A stretch of DNA of 64,000 nt from Marinomonas rhodophyticola (GTDB lineage Bacteria > Pseudomonadota > Gammaproteobacteria > Pseudomonadales > Marinomonadaceae), in assembly GCF_026113935.1 (NCBI RefSeq), contig NZ_JAPEUL010000004.1, positions 124,001-188,000 on the forward strand, read 5' to 3'. Positions 26,705 through 36,446 of the stretch are shown here, piece by piece. Made by a program: the position numbers and the translations under genes. Under the pieces are notes generated by a model. The model was not told the origin of the DNA, ran no database searches, and worked only from the letters and a program-made list of their open reading frames with translations. Positions within the stretch are counted from its first letter, which is position 1. Every line of letters starts with the position of its first letter.

Positions 26705-27655
26705 TTATTTATTAGTTCCGACAGTTTCATTACTAGTATCGACTGGTTTGTTTAGCATTTTCTTTGCTTGTGCTAAAACCGTATTTCTTAGCCACATATG
26801 TGCTGGATCGTCGTTGAGGTAACGTGGCCATATCATAATTTCAGTCACAGGTTCCATTTCAAATGGCGCTGGCAGCAATTTAACTGGGAAGCGTTGAGCC
26901 ATTTCTTCAGCAATAAGTCTATGTAAGGTCACAATGCGATTTGTTCCTATTACTAATAAAGGAACGGAACTAAAATGGTCTACCGTACATTCTATTCTAC
27001 GCTGTTTACCATAACGCGGTAAAAACCATTCTTCATGGGTAATACTGTGTTCATCACCTAAACGAATGGCAACATGCCCCATATCCAAATATTGTTCCAT
27101 GCTAAGTTCATTGAGTTCACTGTGTTCACACACCATGCATGTTTGAATATCGGTTAATACTTCTGTTTGAGGGTGTTGAAATCGATCTGAATACTGCTTT
27201 GGTAAAAATAATAAATCAATTTCACCTCGCTCAAATGCATCAAATACATCCTTTGGTGGGATGATCATATCCAGCCGCATACTAGGCGCACTCTTAGCAA
27301 GCTCTCTAGAAGACTGAGCGATCAATATATCGATCATGTAGTCTGATGCAGCCACGGTAAAATTACGCACAATGTTTTCTGGTTCGAAAACGGGGCGTAA
27401 AGAAATGGTTGCCCTTGCTCGCATCAAGGTATCTCGAACAGGTACTACCAAGCTTTTTGCTAGTGGTGTGAGTTCCATCGTGCGTCCAACGGGCACCAGT
27501 AAGCTGTCATCAAAATACTCTCGTAATCGCCCCAATGCGGCACTCGTAGCAGACTGCCCAATATGCAAGTGCTCGCTTGCTCTCGTGACATTGCGCTTCT
27601 CAAGCAATACATCAAGCACAATCAATAAATTCAAGTCAAATTTATCTAGACGCAT
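26705..27655 (-). CDS. LysR-family regulator, NodD-like subgroup
   Basis: This 316-residue regulator opens with MRLDKFDLNLLIVLDVLL and the helix-turn-helix VTRASEHLHIGQSATSAALG, resembling the LysR at 10462. AAGGAG lies 5 bases before the ATG. It diverges from the beta-barrel/MFS/carotenoid-oxygenase operon, which it probably controls through the two inverted repeats at 27682-27713 and 27756-27776. It converges with the SDR gene. The effector is unknown. Confidence 0.9.
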   Translation of the reverse strand: MRLDKFDLNLLIVLDVLLEKRNVTRASEHLHIGQSATSAALGRLREYFDDSLLVPVGRTMELTPLAKSLVVPVRDTLMRARATISLRPVFEPENIVRNFTVAASDYMIDILIAQSSRELAKSAPSMRLDMIIPPKDVFDAFERGEIDLLFLPKQYSDRFQHPQTEVLTDIQTCMVCEHSELNELSMEQYLDMGHVAIRLGDEHSITHEEWFLPRYGKQRRIECTVDHFSSVPLLVIGTNRIVTLHRLIAEEMAQRFPVKLLPAPFEMEPVTEIMIWPRYLNDDPAHMWLRNTVLAQAKKMLNKPVDTSNETVGTNK

Positions 27656-27681
27656 AGGAGCTCCTTAACTTCCAACTATAG

Positions 27682-27776
27682 GTATTAATAATATCAATGG
27701 AAATCATTAATACAATCTGTTTCATCACTTTAATTCAGACGCATTATAGTGGCGCTGTGATTAATAACTAATCACA
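27682..27776. promoter_or_regulatory. Two inverted repeats in the LysR / second-module divergent promoter
   Basis: GTATTAAT (27682-27689) pairs with ATTAATAC (27706-27713). TGTGATTA (27756-27763) pairs with TAATCACA (27769-27776) around a 5-base centre. Both lie in the 156-base gap between divergent genes. The second is 36 bases before the downstream start and would overlap the promoter. They are good candidates for sites of the adjacent LysR protein. The second superficially resembles a CRP site, but its half-sites are too far apart. Confidence 0.5.
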
Positions 27777-27811
27777 ACTCAAATAATAAAAATAAAAATG
27801 CAGGTGAAATT

Positions 27812-28913
27812 ATGAAAATGAAATATAAGTTACTAGCTCTTTACACTAGTGCAACTTCAGCAATGTTCATCATGCCTCATGCGATTGGTGAAGAGACATC
27901 CCGTGATACACACTCACTCCCTCTTTCTATACAAGCGCAAATGAACCTTGGACAAGCTGGACTGATGAGTCTCTTTTAGCAATGGCGATACCTTTGGTGG
28001 CGTGCAGTGGCGTATAGGGCAAGCGAGAACAACTATAGGCAAAGCCAAATCCGCTTCATCTAGTGCAGACTATAAAGATGATACCTCTGACATTGTAGCG
28101 CCTCTTACTGTTCAACACATGTTGTCGGATGGAAGATCTCTTCTGCGTTTCAATGTTACCGGCACTTTATCCAATGGTGGCGATAATGAAGTGCAACTAG
28201 ATGGTGATATTGGAAGGATGGATGCTCAGTACATACGCTTTCTTGATGTCAATACCATGTTGAGCTTTGGTGTATTTGGTGAACAAACGGATTTAGATAT
28301 TGTGGACGCGGGAACCATTAAGCGACATGGTGCTGGTTTACGTTTTGATGTGATCAATAAGTTCAGCGATCACTGGGGGGCCACATTACGTACAGAATAT
28401 TCTTGGGGGAAACAAGAACTGAAGGTGGCCGCTGGCCCATTCATACGGACACATAAACCTGGCGATGATCACTTTTATCTACAGTCGGAACTCGTTGGTA
28501 ATTACCACAATAATGATTTCGACAAAATCCCAGAAGGCTGGGTATTACATCCTGTTTTAGGCATGCAATTCCAACGCAATTTCCTTGAAGCAACAGCGGA
28601 CAGTTTTGGCACGGTCTCTTCCGGTGAAGTGGGTAGTACTGAAAATTATGGCACGGTTTGGGGGCATTTACGTTTTGAAAAAGAAGCTCGACCAAACACC
28701 TTATCGCCAAGTGTTGTTATCGGCATAGAGCAAGAATACGTCAACGACTTAGACGAATACGTTGATGAACCAACATACGCCGTCTTCGGTGGGGGGATAT
28801 CCATCATGCAACAATCTGGCAATCGATATGAATTGTCTTATTTACGTCATCAAGGTCTTAAACAAAACCGCTCAATTGAAGCCGTTGTCTTAACAGCCAC
28901 TTGGAATTTATAA
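27812..28913 (+). pseudogene. Outer-membrane beta-barrel protein (autotransporter-barrel-like), frameshifted
   Basis: ATG 27812 opens a signal-peptide-like start (KYKLLALYTSATSAMFIMPHA). The frame stops at 27978. Removing one T from TTTT at 27974-27977 joins it to SNGDTFGGVQWRIGQARTTIG and gives about 366 residues. The rest shows alternating strands (for example HWGATLRTEYSWGKQEL and YGTVWGHLRFEKEA) like autotransporter barrel domains, ending in TATWNL. It probably sits in the outer membrane as a channel for the substrate of this module. No large passenger domain is present, so it is not a full autotransporter. Its name is based on pattern, not a confirmed family. Confidence 0.65.
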
Positions 28914-28968
28914 GCTAGGTGCGGCAATGATTTAACACTTCAAATAACAATAATAAGAGAGAATAAAA

Positions 28969-30173
28969 ATGATCAAATTAAATAGTACACAAAGCAAAAT
29001 AGTACTGGGGATAGGCCATATGGCTGGTATGGTGGATTTAGCCGCGCTCCCCTTTGGATAAGTGTGTTAATGCAAGATTACCACTTACTTCCACAGCAAG
29101 CTGGGCTTACTGTGACTTTGTTTCTTGTCGGTATCGTGATCTCAAGTATTATTTTATCGCCTAAATATACTCGGCTCAACCATCGCTATGTTGCAGCCTT
29201 TGGTTTTGCAGTTGCATCGGCTTCATTCTTTACGGCATCAAAACTGTCTGTAGTTTCAGAAAGCTTTTCGATGCTCATAATATTACATGTCATTGCGGGG
29301 TTGGGGGCGGGGGCAGCCCTTTCATCCGTTCATGGAACCATAGGAAAAACAGAGAATCCTCATCGCTTATTTGGCTTAGTAAATGTTGCTTTAGGGGTTT
29401 TAGCCATTGTGCTATTTGCACTGCTTCCTCAGGCAACAAAACAAATTGGTGGCATAGCTATTTTTATTGCCTTTTTTGCCCTAATGGCATGCGCCGCTAT
29501 CGTTATGTTTTTCTTTTTTCCTAAGGTTTCTGATGAAACAACAAATCATAATAAAGATGAAAATCAAGCGAATAAAGTCACCGCAAAAATTTTATCCAAA
29601 CCCGCAGTATGGATGTTTATTTGTGTTGTTAGCTGTCTAACATTGAATCAAGCAATGGTGTTTTCATTTGTTGACAGGATTGGCGACTTGCACAATTTTG
29701 ATAGAAAGCAAGTGGAAACCGTTTTAATTGTCATGAGTTTCATCAACTTAACCCCTGGGATAGTTGCCTCATTACTGCAAAAGAGGTTATCACCTATCAA
29801 GGTTGCTATTGCTGGCCCTTGTTTACAAGCCCTGTTTGCCTTGTCTATTACGCATGCATCATCCAATTTTTTGTTGTATGCCATTCCCGTCGCGTTTTAC
29901 GTCACGCTCGTAATTTTTACCCACACTTTTGTGTTTGGCCTATTGGCCAGAATAGATCCAACTGGTCGCGCAGTAGCGGCTACACCAGCCATGATGATGA
30001 TTGGGTCCGCAATAGGGCCTCTACTGGGCGGCGTTATCGTTGCGACGGTTGGCTATCAGGGACTAGCTTGGGCAACTGTCATCATTAGCGCCATCGCAGT
30101 GACCTTAGTGATAAAGGCTCAGAGCCTATTAAAAAAAGCGGATGTTACGGTAAGTATACCAAGCATGGTGTAG
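28969..30173 (+). pseudogene. MFS transporter (paralogue of the 17030 gene), frameshifted
   Basis: ATG 28969, with AAGAGAG upstream, starts a protein whose opening GHMAGMVDLAALP mirrors the MFS at 17030. The frame breaks at CCCC (29049-29052); a fifth C gives AALPLWISVLMQDYHLLPQQ, exactly the paralogue's layout (VALPLWVGILVASY). The rest holds the usual hydrophobic segments, ending near 30173. Expected length is about 401 residues. The defect looks like a missing base in a homopolymer. It probably carries the substrate of the second module. Confidence 0.82.
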
Positions 30174-30245
30174 ATCAAGCAGGCCAAGTTTACGCAAATA
30201 TAAAAGTCATGAATAACAATGGTAATTGAAGTAGGAAGTAAAATC

Positions 30246-31706
30246 ATGAGTCACAATAACGTTGGAATGCAATTTCCTGATGAGTTGACTTTTAAAGGTT
30301 ACGCAGCTCCTGTTCGTATAGAAGGACATGTGCATGACCTTGAAGTCATAGGTAGTATCCCTGCTGAATTAGAGGGAACCTATTACCGAAACAGTGCTGA
30401 TCACACATATAGACCACGCCACCCTAATGACATCTTCTTAAATGGGGATGGTATGGTACATATGGTGAGATTTGAGCAAGGCCATGCAGACTTAACCACT
30501 AGGTTTGTTCGCACCAAAAAGTTTGAGCTTGAAAGACAAGCCCGTCGCGCACTTTTTGGTTCATACCGTAACCCTTTTACCAGCTCAGACGCGGTGAGAG
30601 AAGAAGACCACAATACGGCTAATACGTCAGTGATGTTGCTTAACAAAAAATTGTACGCACTGAAAGAGTCGGGGCGTCCTTATGAAATTCATCCAGATGA
30701 TTTAACTACCCTAGGTGAAACCGATTTTGATGGGCAGCTCACTAGCCAAACCTTCACTGCGCACCCAAAATTTGATCCAAAAACCGGAGAATGCATTGCC
30801 TTTGCTTATAACTGCGAAGGGGTAGCCAGTGATGAAATAGAAATTTACATCATCAACAAAGAAGGCAAATTCACTCGCTCTGAAAGATTCAAAGCGCCTT
30901 ACTGTTCCATGGTGCACGACTTCTTAGTCTCAGAAAACTATATCGCTTTCGTCATTTGCCCGATGGTATGTGATTGGGACAGAGTAAAACAAGGTGAACC
31001 TTACTGGCATTGGGATAGCAGCAAGACAACCCATGTCGGAGTGATCCCTCGAGACCGTGGTGTAAAAGCAATTCGCTGGTTTAACGTCAATAAGTCTGTC
31101 ATGCAAACCCACACATTTAATGCTTGGGAAGACGGTTCTAAACTGATACTGGATCAATTTGTCACCGAGTCCGGCTGGTTAAGCCAATTTCCTGACATTC
31201 ATAATCCAGATGCTCATGAATTACCTCCTTTCGGTGAACGCTGGACTGTAGACCTTAGTAATGATAGCGATTCCGTTGAAATCAAACGCTTCATTAATCA
31301 CATTGGCGAAATGCCCGTTATCGATGCCCGTTTTGCCATGCGCAGAACGCGTCATTTTTGGTTTGGCACCAATAATACAGAATTAGGACCAATGCTAGAA
31401 CCTGGTCCGAAGGGGCCTCCATTTACCTGTCTTGGCCATTTCGACGAGCAAGAAAACAAGCTCGACTTTTACTATGCCGGGCCAAACTCTTCCCCAGAAG
31501 AACCCTGCTTCGTTCCGCGCAGCCCAGATGCTGAAGAAGGTGATGGTTGGCTGTTATCTATGGTTGGCCGACGGGATGAAAACCGTACTGATTTGGTGAT
31601 TTTAGACGCTCGAAATCTCAGCCAAGGCCCTGTTGCCATCGTGAAATTTCCCTGTCGTGTGCACGAAGGCTTCCATGGCATTTGGGTTCCGTCCACACAG
31701 AAATAA
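30246..31706 (+). CDS. Carotenoid-oxygenase family dioxygenase (lignostilbene/stilbene-cleaving type)
   Basis: This protein of about 486 residues belongs to the carotenoid cleavage oxygenase family. Four iron-binding histidines are suggested by AHPKFDP, MVHDFLVS, MQTHTFNAWEDG and the C-terminal HEGFHGIWVP. The front has the family's YYRNSADHTYRP and FLNGDGMVHMV. Members split C=C double bonds of carotenoids or of stilbenoids and phenylpropanoids such as lignostilbene and isoeugenol. The aromatic-degradation context favours the second group; no carotenoid genes are present. The start is ATG 30246 with AGGAAG upstream. No signal peptide is seen. Confidence 0.85.
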   Translation: MSHNNVGMQFPDELTFKGYAAPVRIEGHVHDLEVIGSIPAELEGTYYRNSADHTYRPRHPNDIFLNGDGMVHMVRFEQGHADLTTRFVRTKKFELERQARRALFGSYRNPFTSSDAVREEDHNTANTSVMLLNKKLYALKESGRPYEIHPDDLTTLGETDFDGQLTSQTFTAHPKFDPKTGECIAFAYNCEGVASDEIEIYIINKEGKFTRSERFKAPYCSMVHDFLVSENYIAFVICPMVCDWDRVKQGEPYWHWDSSKTTHVGVIPRDRGVKAIRWFNVNKSVMQTHTFNAWEDGSKLILDQFVTESGWLSQFPDIHNPDAHELPPFGERWTVDLSNDSDSVEIKRFINHIGEMPVIDARFAMRRTRHFWFGTNNTELGPMLEPGPKGPPFTCLGHFDEQENKLDFYYAGPNSSPEEPCFVPRSPDAEEGDGWLLSMVGRRDENRTDLVILDARNLSQGPVAIVKFPCRVHEGFHGIWVPSTQK

Positions 31707-31721
31707 AAACAACAATTAACA

Positions 31722-31756
31722 GCGTTATTGCCTCTACGTTAAGGACGCAATAACGC
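31722..31756. terminator. Perfect 10-bp stem-loop after the carotenoid-oxygenase gene
   Basis: Arms GCGTTATTGC (31722-31731) and GCAATAACGC (31747-31756) pair perfectly around a 15-base loop. It lies between the oxygenase stop and the GST ribosome-binding site (AAGGAG). There is no T run after it, so it may stabilise or process the transcript rather than end it. Confidence 0.45.
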
Positions 31757-31775
31757 CATCATTAAGGAGTTTCTT

Positions 31776-32435
31776 ATGACAACGTTATATGGATCCCTGC
31801 ATTCAAGAGCCAACCGTTGCGCTTGGATGCTAAAAGAGCTGGGAATAGATTTTCATCATGAGCCAACTAATTTCTTAGATGGCAGCACCCATAGTCCTGA
31901 ATTTTTAAAGATAAATCCCAATGGCCGTATTCCCGCTCTTGAAGACGGTGGTCTTACCTTATTCGAATCGCTGGCTATCAATTTATATTTGGCCAAAAAA
32001 GTCGGCGGTGAGCTAGCGCCCCAAAGTTTGCAAGAAGACGCATTGATGATGCAGTGGACCATTTGGGCCATCACCGAAATAGAAAAACCTTTGTTACTGG
32101 CGTCGGCCAATAATTTACTGTTTGCGCCAGAATCACGCAATGTTGAAGAGTTTAACCTAGCCGTGAAAAAGCTATCGCGTCCCTGGGATGTGTTAAACAA
32201 ACACCTAGAAAATAAAGAATACATACTAGGCGATCGCTTTAGTGCAGCGGATTTAAATGTCGCGGCAGTAATGACCTTAGTTCCTACGGCCAATATTGAT
32301 ATTTCTGCTTGGCCCAATATGCAAGCTTGGCTACACAAATGCCTAGAACGCCCCGCTGCGGACGATTGGAAACACGTTAGTTTTACCATCCCTCGTCCTG
32401 ACTCCCACTTAGGCATGCTTGCCATGTTTGTGTGA
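31776..32435 (+). CDS. Glutathione S-transferase family protein
   Basis: This 219-residue GST has the thioredoxin-like N-domain (residues 1-80), including SRANRCAWMLKELG, NPNGRIPALEDGG with the cis-Pro, and LFESLAINLYLA with the Glu-Ser pair that binds glutathione. The helical C-domain includes LGDRFSAADLNVAAV. In aromatic pathways GSTs act as isomerases of maleyl intermediates or remove ether or halide groups. The N-terminal SRAN segment lacks an obvious catalytic Cys. It is preceded by AAGGAG and follows the carotenoid-oxygenase gene. Confidence 0.88.
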   Translation: MTTLYGSLHSRANRCAWMLKELGIDFHHEPTNFLDGSTHSPEFLKINPNGRIPALEDGGLTLFESLAINLYLAKKVGGELAPQSLQEDALMMQWTIWAITEIEKPLLLASANNLLFAPESRNVEEFNLAVKKLSRPWDVLNKHLENKEYILGDRFSAADLNVAAVMTLVPTANIDISAWPNMQAWLHKCLERPAADDWKHVSFTIPRPDSHLGMLAMFV

Positions 32436-32446
32436 CTTGAAATTAG

Positions 32447-32486
32447 AACGCTTACTTTTCTATTAAAACGTTTACTTTTCTATTAA
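32447..32486 (+). repeat. 20-bp tandem repeat upstream of the HbpS-like gene
   Basis: The 20-base unit AACGCTTACTTTTCTATTAA at 32447-32466 is followed directly by a second copy with one C-to-T change at 32467-32486. It lies 11 bases after the GST stop and just before AAGTAGAGG, the ribosome-binding region of the next gene. It may be a replication slippage product. Confidence 0.6.
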
Positions 32487-32500
32487 GTAGAGGCCCCAAA

Positions 32501-32941
32501 ATGAGTTCACTGACACTAATTAATGCTTCAAACATTATAGATTCCGCTTTAAAAGCAGCGAGGAAAAACAACTTTTCCCCGCTCGCCATAGCCGTTTTAG
32601 ACCCAGGTGGACATTTAATTGCTTTTAAACGCGAAGATGGTGCCGGGATTGCGAGATTTGATATTGCCTTTGGTAAAGCATGGGGATCCCTTGGAATGGG
32701 GTTCGGTTCTAGTGAATTAACCAGACGCAGCCAGAAGAACCCTCAGTTCATCAATACATTAACCACCATCAGTCAGGGCCGAATGGTGCCTTCCCCTGGC
32801 GGGGTTTTAATTCTGGATCATGAAAAAGCCATTATCGGCGCGATTGGCATTTCCGGTGATATCGGTGAGAACGACGAAATATGTGCCATCTCAGGTATTG
32901 AGGAAAACGGATTTATCGCTGCCAACGGTATTGTCAGTTGA
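32501..32941 (+). CDS. GlcG/HbpS family protein
   Basis: This 146-residue single-domain protein has the family pattern LAIAVLDPGGHLIAFKREDGA, then AFGKAWGSLGMG and MVPSPGGVLILD. The family includes HbpS, a heme-binding extracellular sensor in Streptomyces, and GlcG, found beside glycolate oxidase; the function of most members is unknown. In catabolic operons it often accompanies oxygenases. The preserved PGG and SxGG loops suggest an intact fold. It has no signal peptide here, so it is cytoplasmic. Confidence 0.82.
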   Translation: MSSLTLINASNIIDSALKAARKNNFSPLAIAVLDPGGHLIAFKREDGAGIARFDIAFGKAWGSLGMGFGSSELTRRSQKNPQFINTLTTISQGRMVPSPGGVLILDHEKAIIGAIGISGDIGENDEICAISGIEENGFIAANGIVS

Positions 32942-33028
32942 AGCGTTGGTATGCGTGATACCTAGTGATTCATGATCGGGTACACACGTTCTTTTGTTTC
33001 ATTTTTTATTGTCTTATGAGGTTACTCC

Positions 33029-34586
33029 ATGTTCGATGTAGCGATTATTGGTTGTGGACCAGTAGGTGCTTTGGCTGCCAATTTACTTGGCAAATCTGGA
33101 TTAAAAGTCTTGGTTCTGGAAAAAGAAATTAATCCATTTCCTTTACCTCGAGCAGTACATCTTGACCATGAAATGATGCGTTTATTTCAGTCCGCGGGAG
33201 TCATCAACGATGTGCTAAATGACATGCGTGACACTCAGGGTCATTTACATATTGGTGCAGACTACGGCGTCATGCGTTATATGGGGACGGTGGGTAAACC
33301 TCGTCCATATGGTTGGTCTAATGATTATTTTTTCTACCAGCCAGAGCTTGAAAATCATCTGCGTCAAGCGCTTAAGCAATACTCTAATGTTGCTTTACGG
33401 TTAGGCTCTGAATTTGACAGCCTGACACAGACAGATTCAAGCGTAACGCTAAATATAAAAACATCAAGCGGAGTCACAAGCGAAAAAACGCGCTGGGTGA
33501 TTGCCTGTGATGGAGCAAGCAGTAAGGTGCGCAAATCCTTAGGCATCAAACTTGAGGATTTGCAATTCGAAGAGCCTTGGTTAGTGGTGGATGCGCAAGT
33601 AGACGGAGACGTGCAGTTTCCCAACTTTACTGGCGTGCCAGACGAAGCAGATTTACAACAACTTTCAGTCATGTTGTGTGATCCCAAACGCCCTATCACG
33701 ATTGTCCCAGGTCGTGGTAATCATCGCCGCTGGGAAATGATGCTGCTGCCTGGGGAAAATGATCAATCAATGATGCAGCCAGATAAAGTTCTAGAGACTC
33801 GTAGGACCGTATTTAAACGGTGTGCCGCATAAGATTGTTCGTGCCGCAACCTATCGTTTTCATGGTCTGATTGCAGAACAATGGAGGCTTGGTCAGGTAT
33901 TTTTGGCGGGTGACGCAGCCCATCAAACTCCGCCTTTCTTCGGTCAAGGAATGTGCCATGGATTGCGAGATGTCGCTAATCTGGCCTGGAAAATGTCAGC
34001 GATTACGCAGGGATTAAGTCACGAAGCCTTATTGGATACCTACCAAATAGAGCGGGATCCTCACGTTCGATCTGTTATCTCCTCTGCCATAGAGGCAGGA
34101 AAATATATCTGCATTTTGGATCCTCAAAAAGCCTCTGAACGTGACGCCACAGTGCGAAGAAAAGCAGCGCAAAACGAACTCCCCAATACCGCGGCAGAGT
34201 TAATACCAGCGATTCAGTCAGGAGTGATTGCAACAGAAACGACGAAAGCCGGAGTACGTTTTATCCAGCCTCACATTAATGGGAATTTAATGGACAACGT
34301 GATCAAAGAAAAATGGCGGTTATTTGTGACAGGCAAAAAAGCAGTAAAGGCCGCCAAGCACTTCATAGACCAAAACATGCCCCGTTATGACATTAGCATT
34401 ACTGACGTCACTACACTGGACGACAAGGGCGCCATTTTAAATTGGTTGAAAGAAGCGGAAGTCGATAGCGTACTTATTCGCCCTGATTTCTATGTTTACG
34501 GAACGGCACTGAATGACGTATCGGGTTTGCTCACTTCTTTATTAGACCATATGCAGATGAATGTTAACTTGGAGAAAAGCGCATGA
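33029..34586 (+). pseudogene. MhpA-like FAD-dependent aromatic hydroxylase, frameshifted
   Basis: This flavoprotein of about 519 residues resembles 3-(3-hydroxyphenyl)propionate hydroxylase. The first 257 or so residues hold GCGPVGALAANLLG, PRAVHLDHEMMRLFQ and the CDGASSKVR motif. The second part holds FLAGDAAHQTPPFFGQGMCHGLRDVANLAWKM, split here as GDAAHQTPPFFGQGMC and its continuation. The frame shifts by one base between about 33800 and 33821; the corrected frame reads GPYLNGVPHKIVRAATYRF. It precedes a VOC dioxygenase with a four-base overlap (ATGA). In E. coli-type pathways MhpA makes the catechol that the extradiol enzyme then cleaves, which fits the gene order here. Confidence 0.83.
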
Positions 34587-35494
34587 AATTACGCAGTGTT
34601 GAACTCGTTTTACCCAAAGCCAAAGAGGCCCATGACTTTCTAATAGACATCTGGGGTGCTGCTTCTGGAGGCCAAAAAGGCAACACCTATTATATTCGGG
34701 GCGCTGGCACCTTCCCGTACTTGGTCGCCTTAGAAGAAGGTGAAGATCGCTTTGTACGCTCAACGACCTTTGTTTGTAATGAAGAAGAACTGCAGCACAT
34801 TGTGACAAAGTCTCATGAGCGTGGTTTGAAGGCAAAACGTGAAGTATCAGCTGACCTAGGCGGTGGTGAAGGTGTCATTGTCGAACTGCCAGAGGGGGAA
34901 TTATTTCGCTTTCTCGTTGGGGCAACGGATGTTCCAGCCATGCAAGGGCAGGATCTTCCCGTCAAATTAACCCATGTGGTGTTCAATTCAACAGATGCAG
35001 AAAAAACCGCAGACATTGCAGAGGAAGTACTTAACTTCCGTGTTTCAGACCGTACCAAAGGCATGGTGTTTGTACGCTGTAACGACTCACATCACAGCAC
35101 CGCTTTTGCTCGAGCAGGCTTTAGTTCACTAAACCATATTGCTTTTGAAATGGCGGACCTAGATGGCGTCATGCGCGGCATTGGCCGACTCAGAGATCAC
35201 CAAATGACACCCGCTTGGGGACCTGGTCGCCACGGCCCTGGTGCCAATGTATTTGCTTATTTTATTGCACCATTTGGCGCTGTTATTGAGTTTTCCACTG
35301 CCGTTGAAAAAATAACCGAAGACTACCCTGTGGGAGCGCCTGAAGATTGGACATGGCCGGCAAACCGAATCGACCAATGGGGAACATCTGACAAAGACTT
35401 CCAAGGCTTGAGACAAGCAGAAGAGAACTTCAGATTTCGCCGCCAATGGGAACCCGAACAACGGATAAAAAACACAAATAAAGAGAGCCAATAA
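34583..35494 (+). CDS. VOC-family extradiol dioxygenase-like protein
   Basis: This is a 303-residue two-module VOC protein. The second module carries LTHVVFNS (His ligand), LNHIAFEMADL (His ligand) and GPGRHGPGANVFAYFIAPF followed by GAVIEFS with the likely Glu ligand. It overlaps the stop of the hydroxylase gene (ATGA), so the two are translated together. A catecholic product of the hydroxylase is the obvious substrate. It differs from the 15871 and 45307 proteins in sequence but shares the GPGRHGPG motif with the latter. Confidence 0.82.
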   Translation: MKLRSVELVLPKAKEAHDFLIDIWGAASGGQKGNTYYIRGAGTFPYLVALEEGEDRFVRSTTFVCNEEELQHIVTKSHERGLKAKREVSADLGGGEGVIVELPEGELFRFLVGATDVPAMQGQDLPVKLTHVVFNSTDAEKTADIAEEVLNFRVSDRTKGMVFVRCNDSHHSTAFARAGFSSLNHIAFEMADLDGVMRGIGRLRDHQMTPAWGPGRHGPGANVFAYFIAPFGAVIEFSTAVEKITEDYPVGAPEDWTWPANRIDQWGTSDKDFQGLRQAEENFRFRRQWEPEQRIKNTNKESQ

Positions 35495-35495
35495 T

Positions 35496-36326
35496 ATGAA
35501 ATATCTCAGCTTTTTACGTCCAAATGGCACCGCAAGTTATGGTCGTTTAGAAAACGATATCGTATACGACCTAAAAACTGCGTCAGCTCCCACGGATCTG
35601 AAAACAGCGATAGCCAACAATGCACTGACAACGCTAGAAACACACGAAACGTTTGCCTATTCACAAGTCACCTTACTTCCTGTGATTCCCAATCCGAATA
35701 AAATATTTTGTGTTGGCCATAATTATGAATCACATCGCAAAGAAACCGGACGCGATGAAGTGGCTAATCCATCTATATTTATACGCTTTGCCGACAGTTT
35801 AACGGCTCATAAATCAGAAATTCTGATGCCTAACGTATCCACAAGCTTAGACTATGAAGGAGAACTTGCCGTGATCATTGGCAAAGGTGGTCGCGCCATT
35901 GCCGAAGCGGAAGCAATGAATCATGTGGCAGGATATGCCTGTTTTAACGATGCCTCTATACGAGATTGGCAATGGCATACAAGACAGTTCACACCGGGAA
36001 AAAACTTCCCAACAACTGGGCCATTTGGCCCTTACATGGTGACTCCAGATGAGGCAGGCAACCTAGAACACGTCCATGTTATTACACGCTTAAACGGTGA
36101 AGTCATGCAAGATCAACCGATTGGCGACATGATTTTCCCTATTGCTCAGATTATTGCGTATGTCTCAGCCTTTACTCCATTATCCCCTGGAGATGTCATT
36201 GTCAGTGGCACACCCGGTGGCGTTGGCGCAAAACGTACACCTCCAGTCTGGATGAAACCTGGAGATATAATTGAGGTTGAAATTGGTCCTATGGGTACGC
36301 TCATCAATACGATCGGCCAAGAATAG
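35496..36326 (+). CDS. Fumarylacetoacetate hydrolase family protein (short form)
   Basis: This 276-residue FAH protein has SLDYEGELAVIIG with the metal-binding Glu-x-Glu, GYACFNDASIRDWQWH, GKNFPTTGPFGPY and GDVIVSGTPGGVGAKR. These match the acylpyruvate hydrolase / 2-hydroxyhepta-diene-dioate isomerase group. It probably splits or isomerises the ring-cleavage product of the upstream hydroxylase/VOC pair. A close paralogue is at 44327. The start follows the VOC stop by one base; GAGAG precedes it. Confidence 0.9.
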   Translation: MKYLSFLRPNGTASYGRLENDIVYDLKTASAPTDLKTAIANNALTTLETHETFAYSQVTLLPVIPNPNKIFCVGHNYESHRKETGRDEVANPSIFIRFADSLTAHKSEILMPNVSTSLDYEGELAVIIGKGGRAIAEAEAMNHVAGYACFNDASIRDWQWHTRQFTPGKNFPTTGPFGPYMVTPDEAGNLEHVHVITRLNGEVMQDQPIGDMIFPIAQIIAYVSAFTPLSPGDVIVSGTPGGVGAKRTPPVWMKPGDIIEVEIGPMGTLINTIGQE

Positions 36327-36446
36327 TGTGTAAGGTAATCACCTGCATCCTGTTATATTAATCTGTGAAGTTTAAAGAGTCTCACCTGAGGCTCTTTATG
36401 TTTTGTAATCAATGTTTTACTTGACTACCAGAGCTGGAGCCCCTCG

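Noticed and set aside
27756..27776. CRP-like site TGTGA...TCACA
   Set aside because: The half-sites are 11 bases apart instead of 6, so it is more likely a LysR-type or other operator.
27812..28913. Full autotransporter with passenger domain
   Set aside because: Only about 366 residues with barrel-like strands are present; there is no passenger region, so only a barrel-like protein is claimed.
31856..32425. A 189-codon minus-strand open frame opposite the GST gene
   Set aside because: Its length is explained by codon bias of the GST gene on the plus strand; the plus frame has full GST motifs and a ribosome site.
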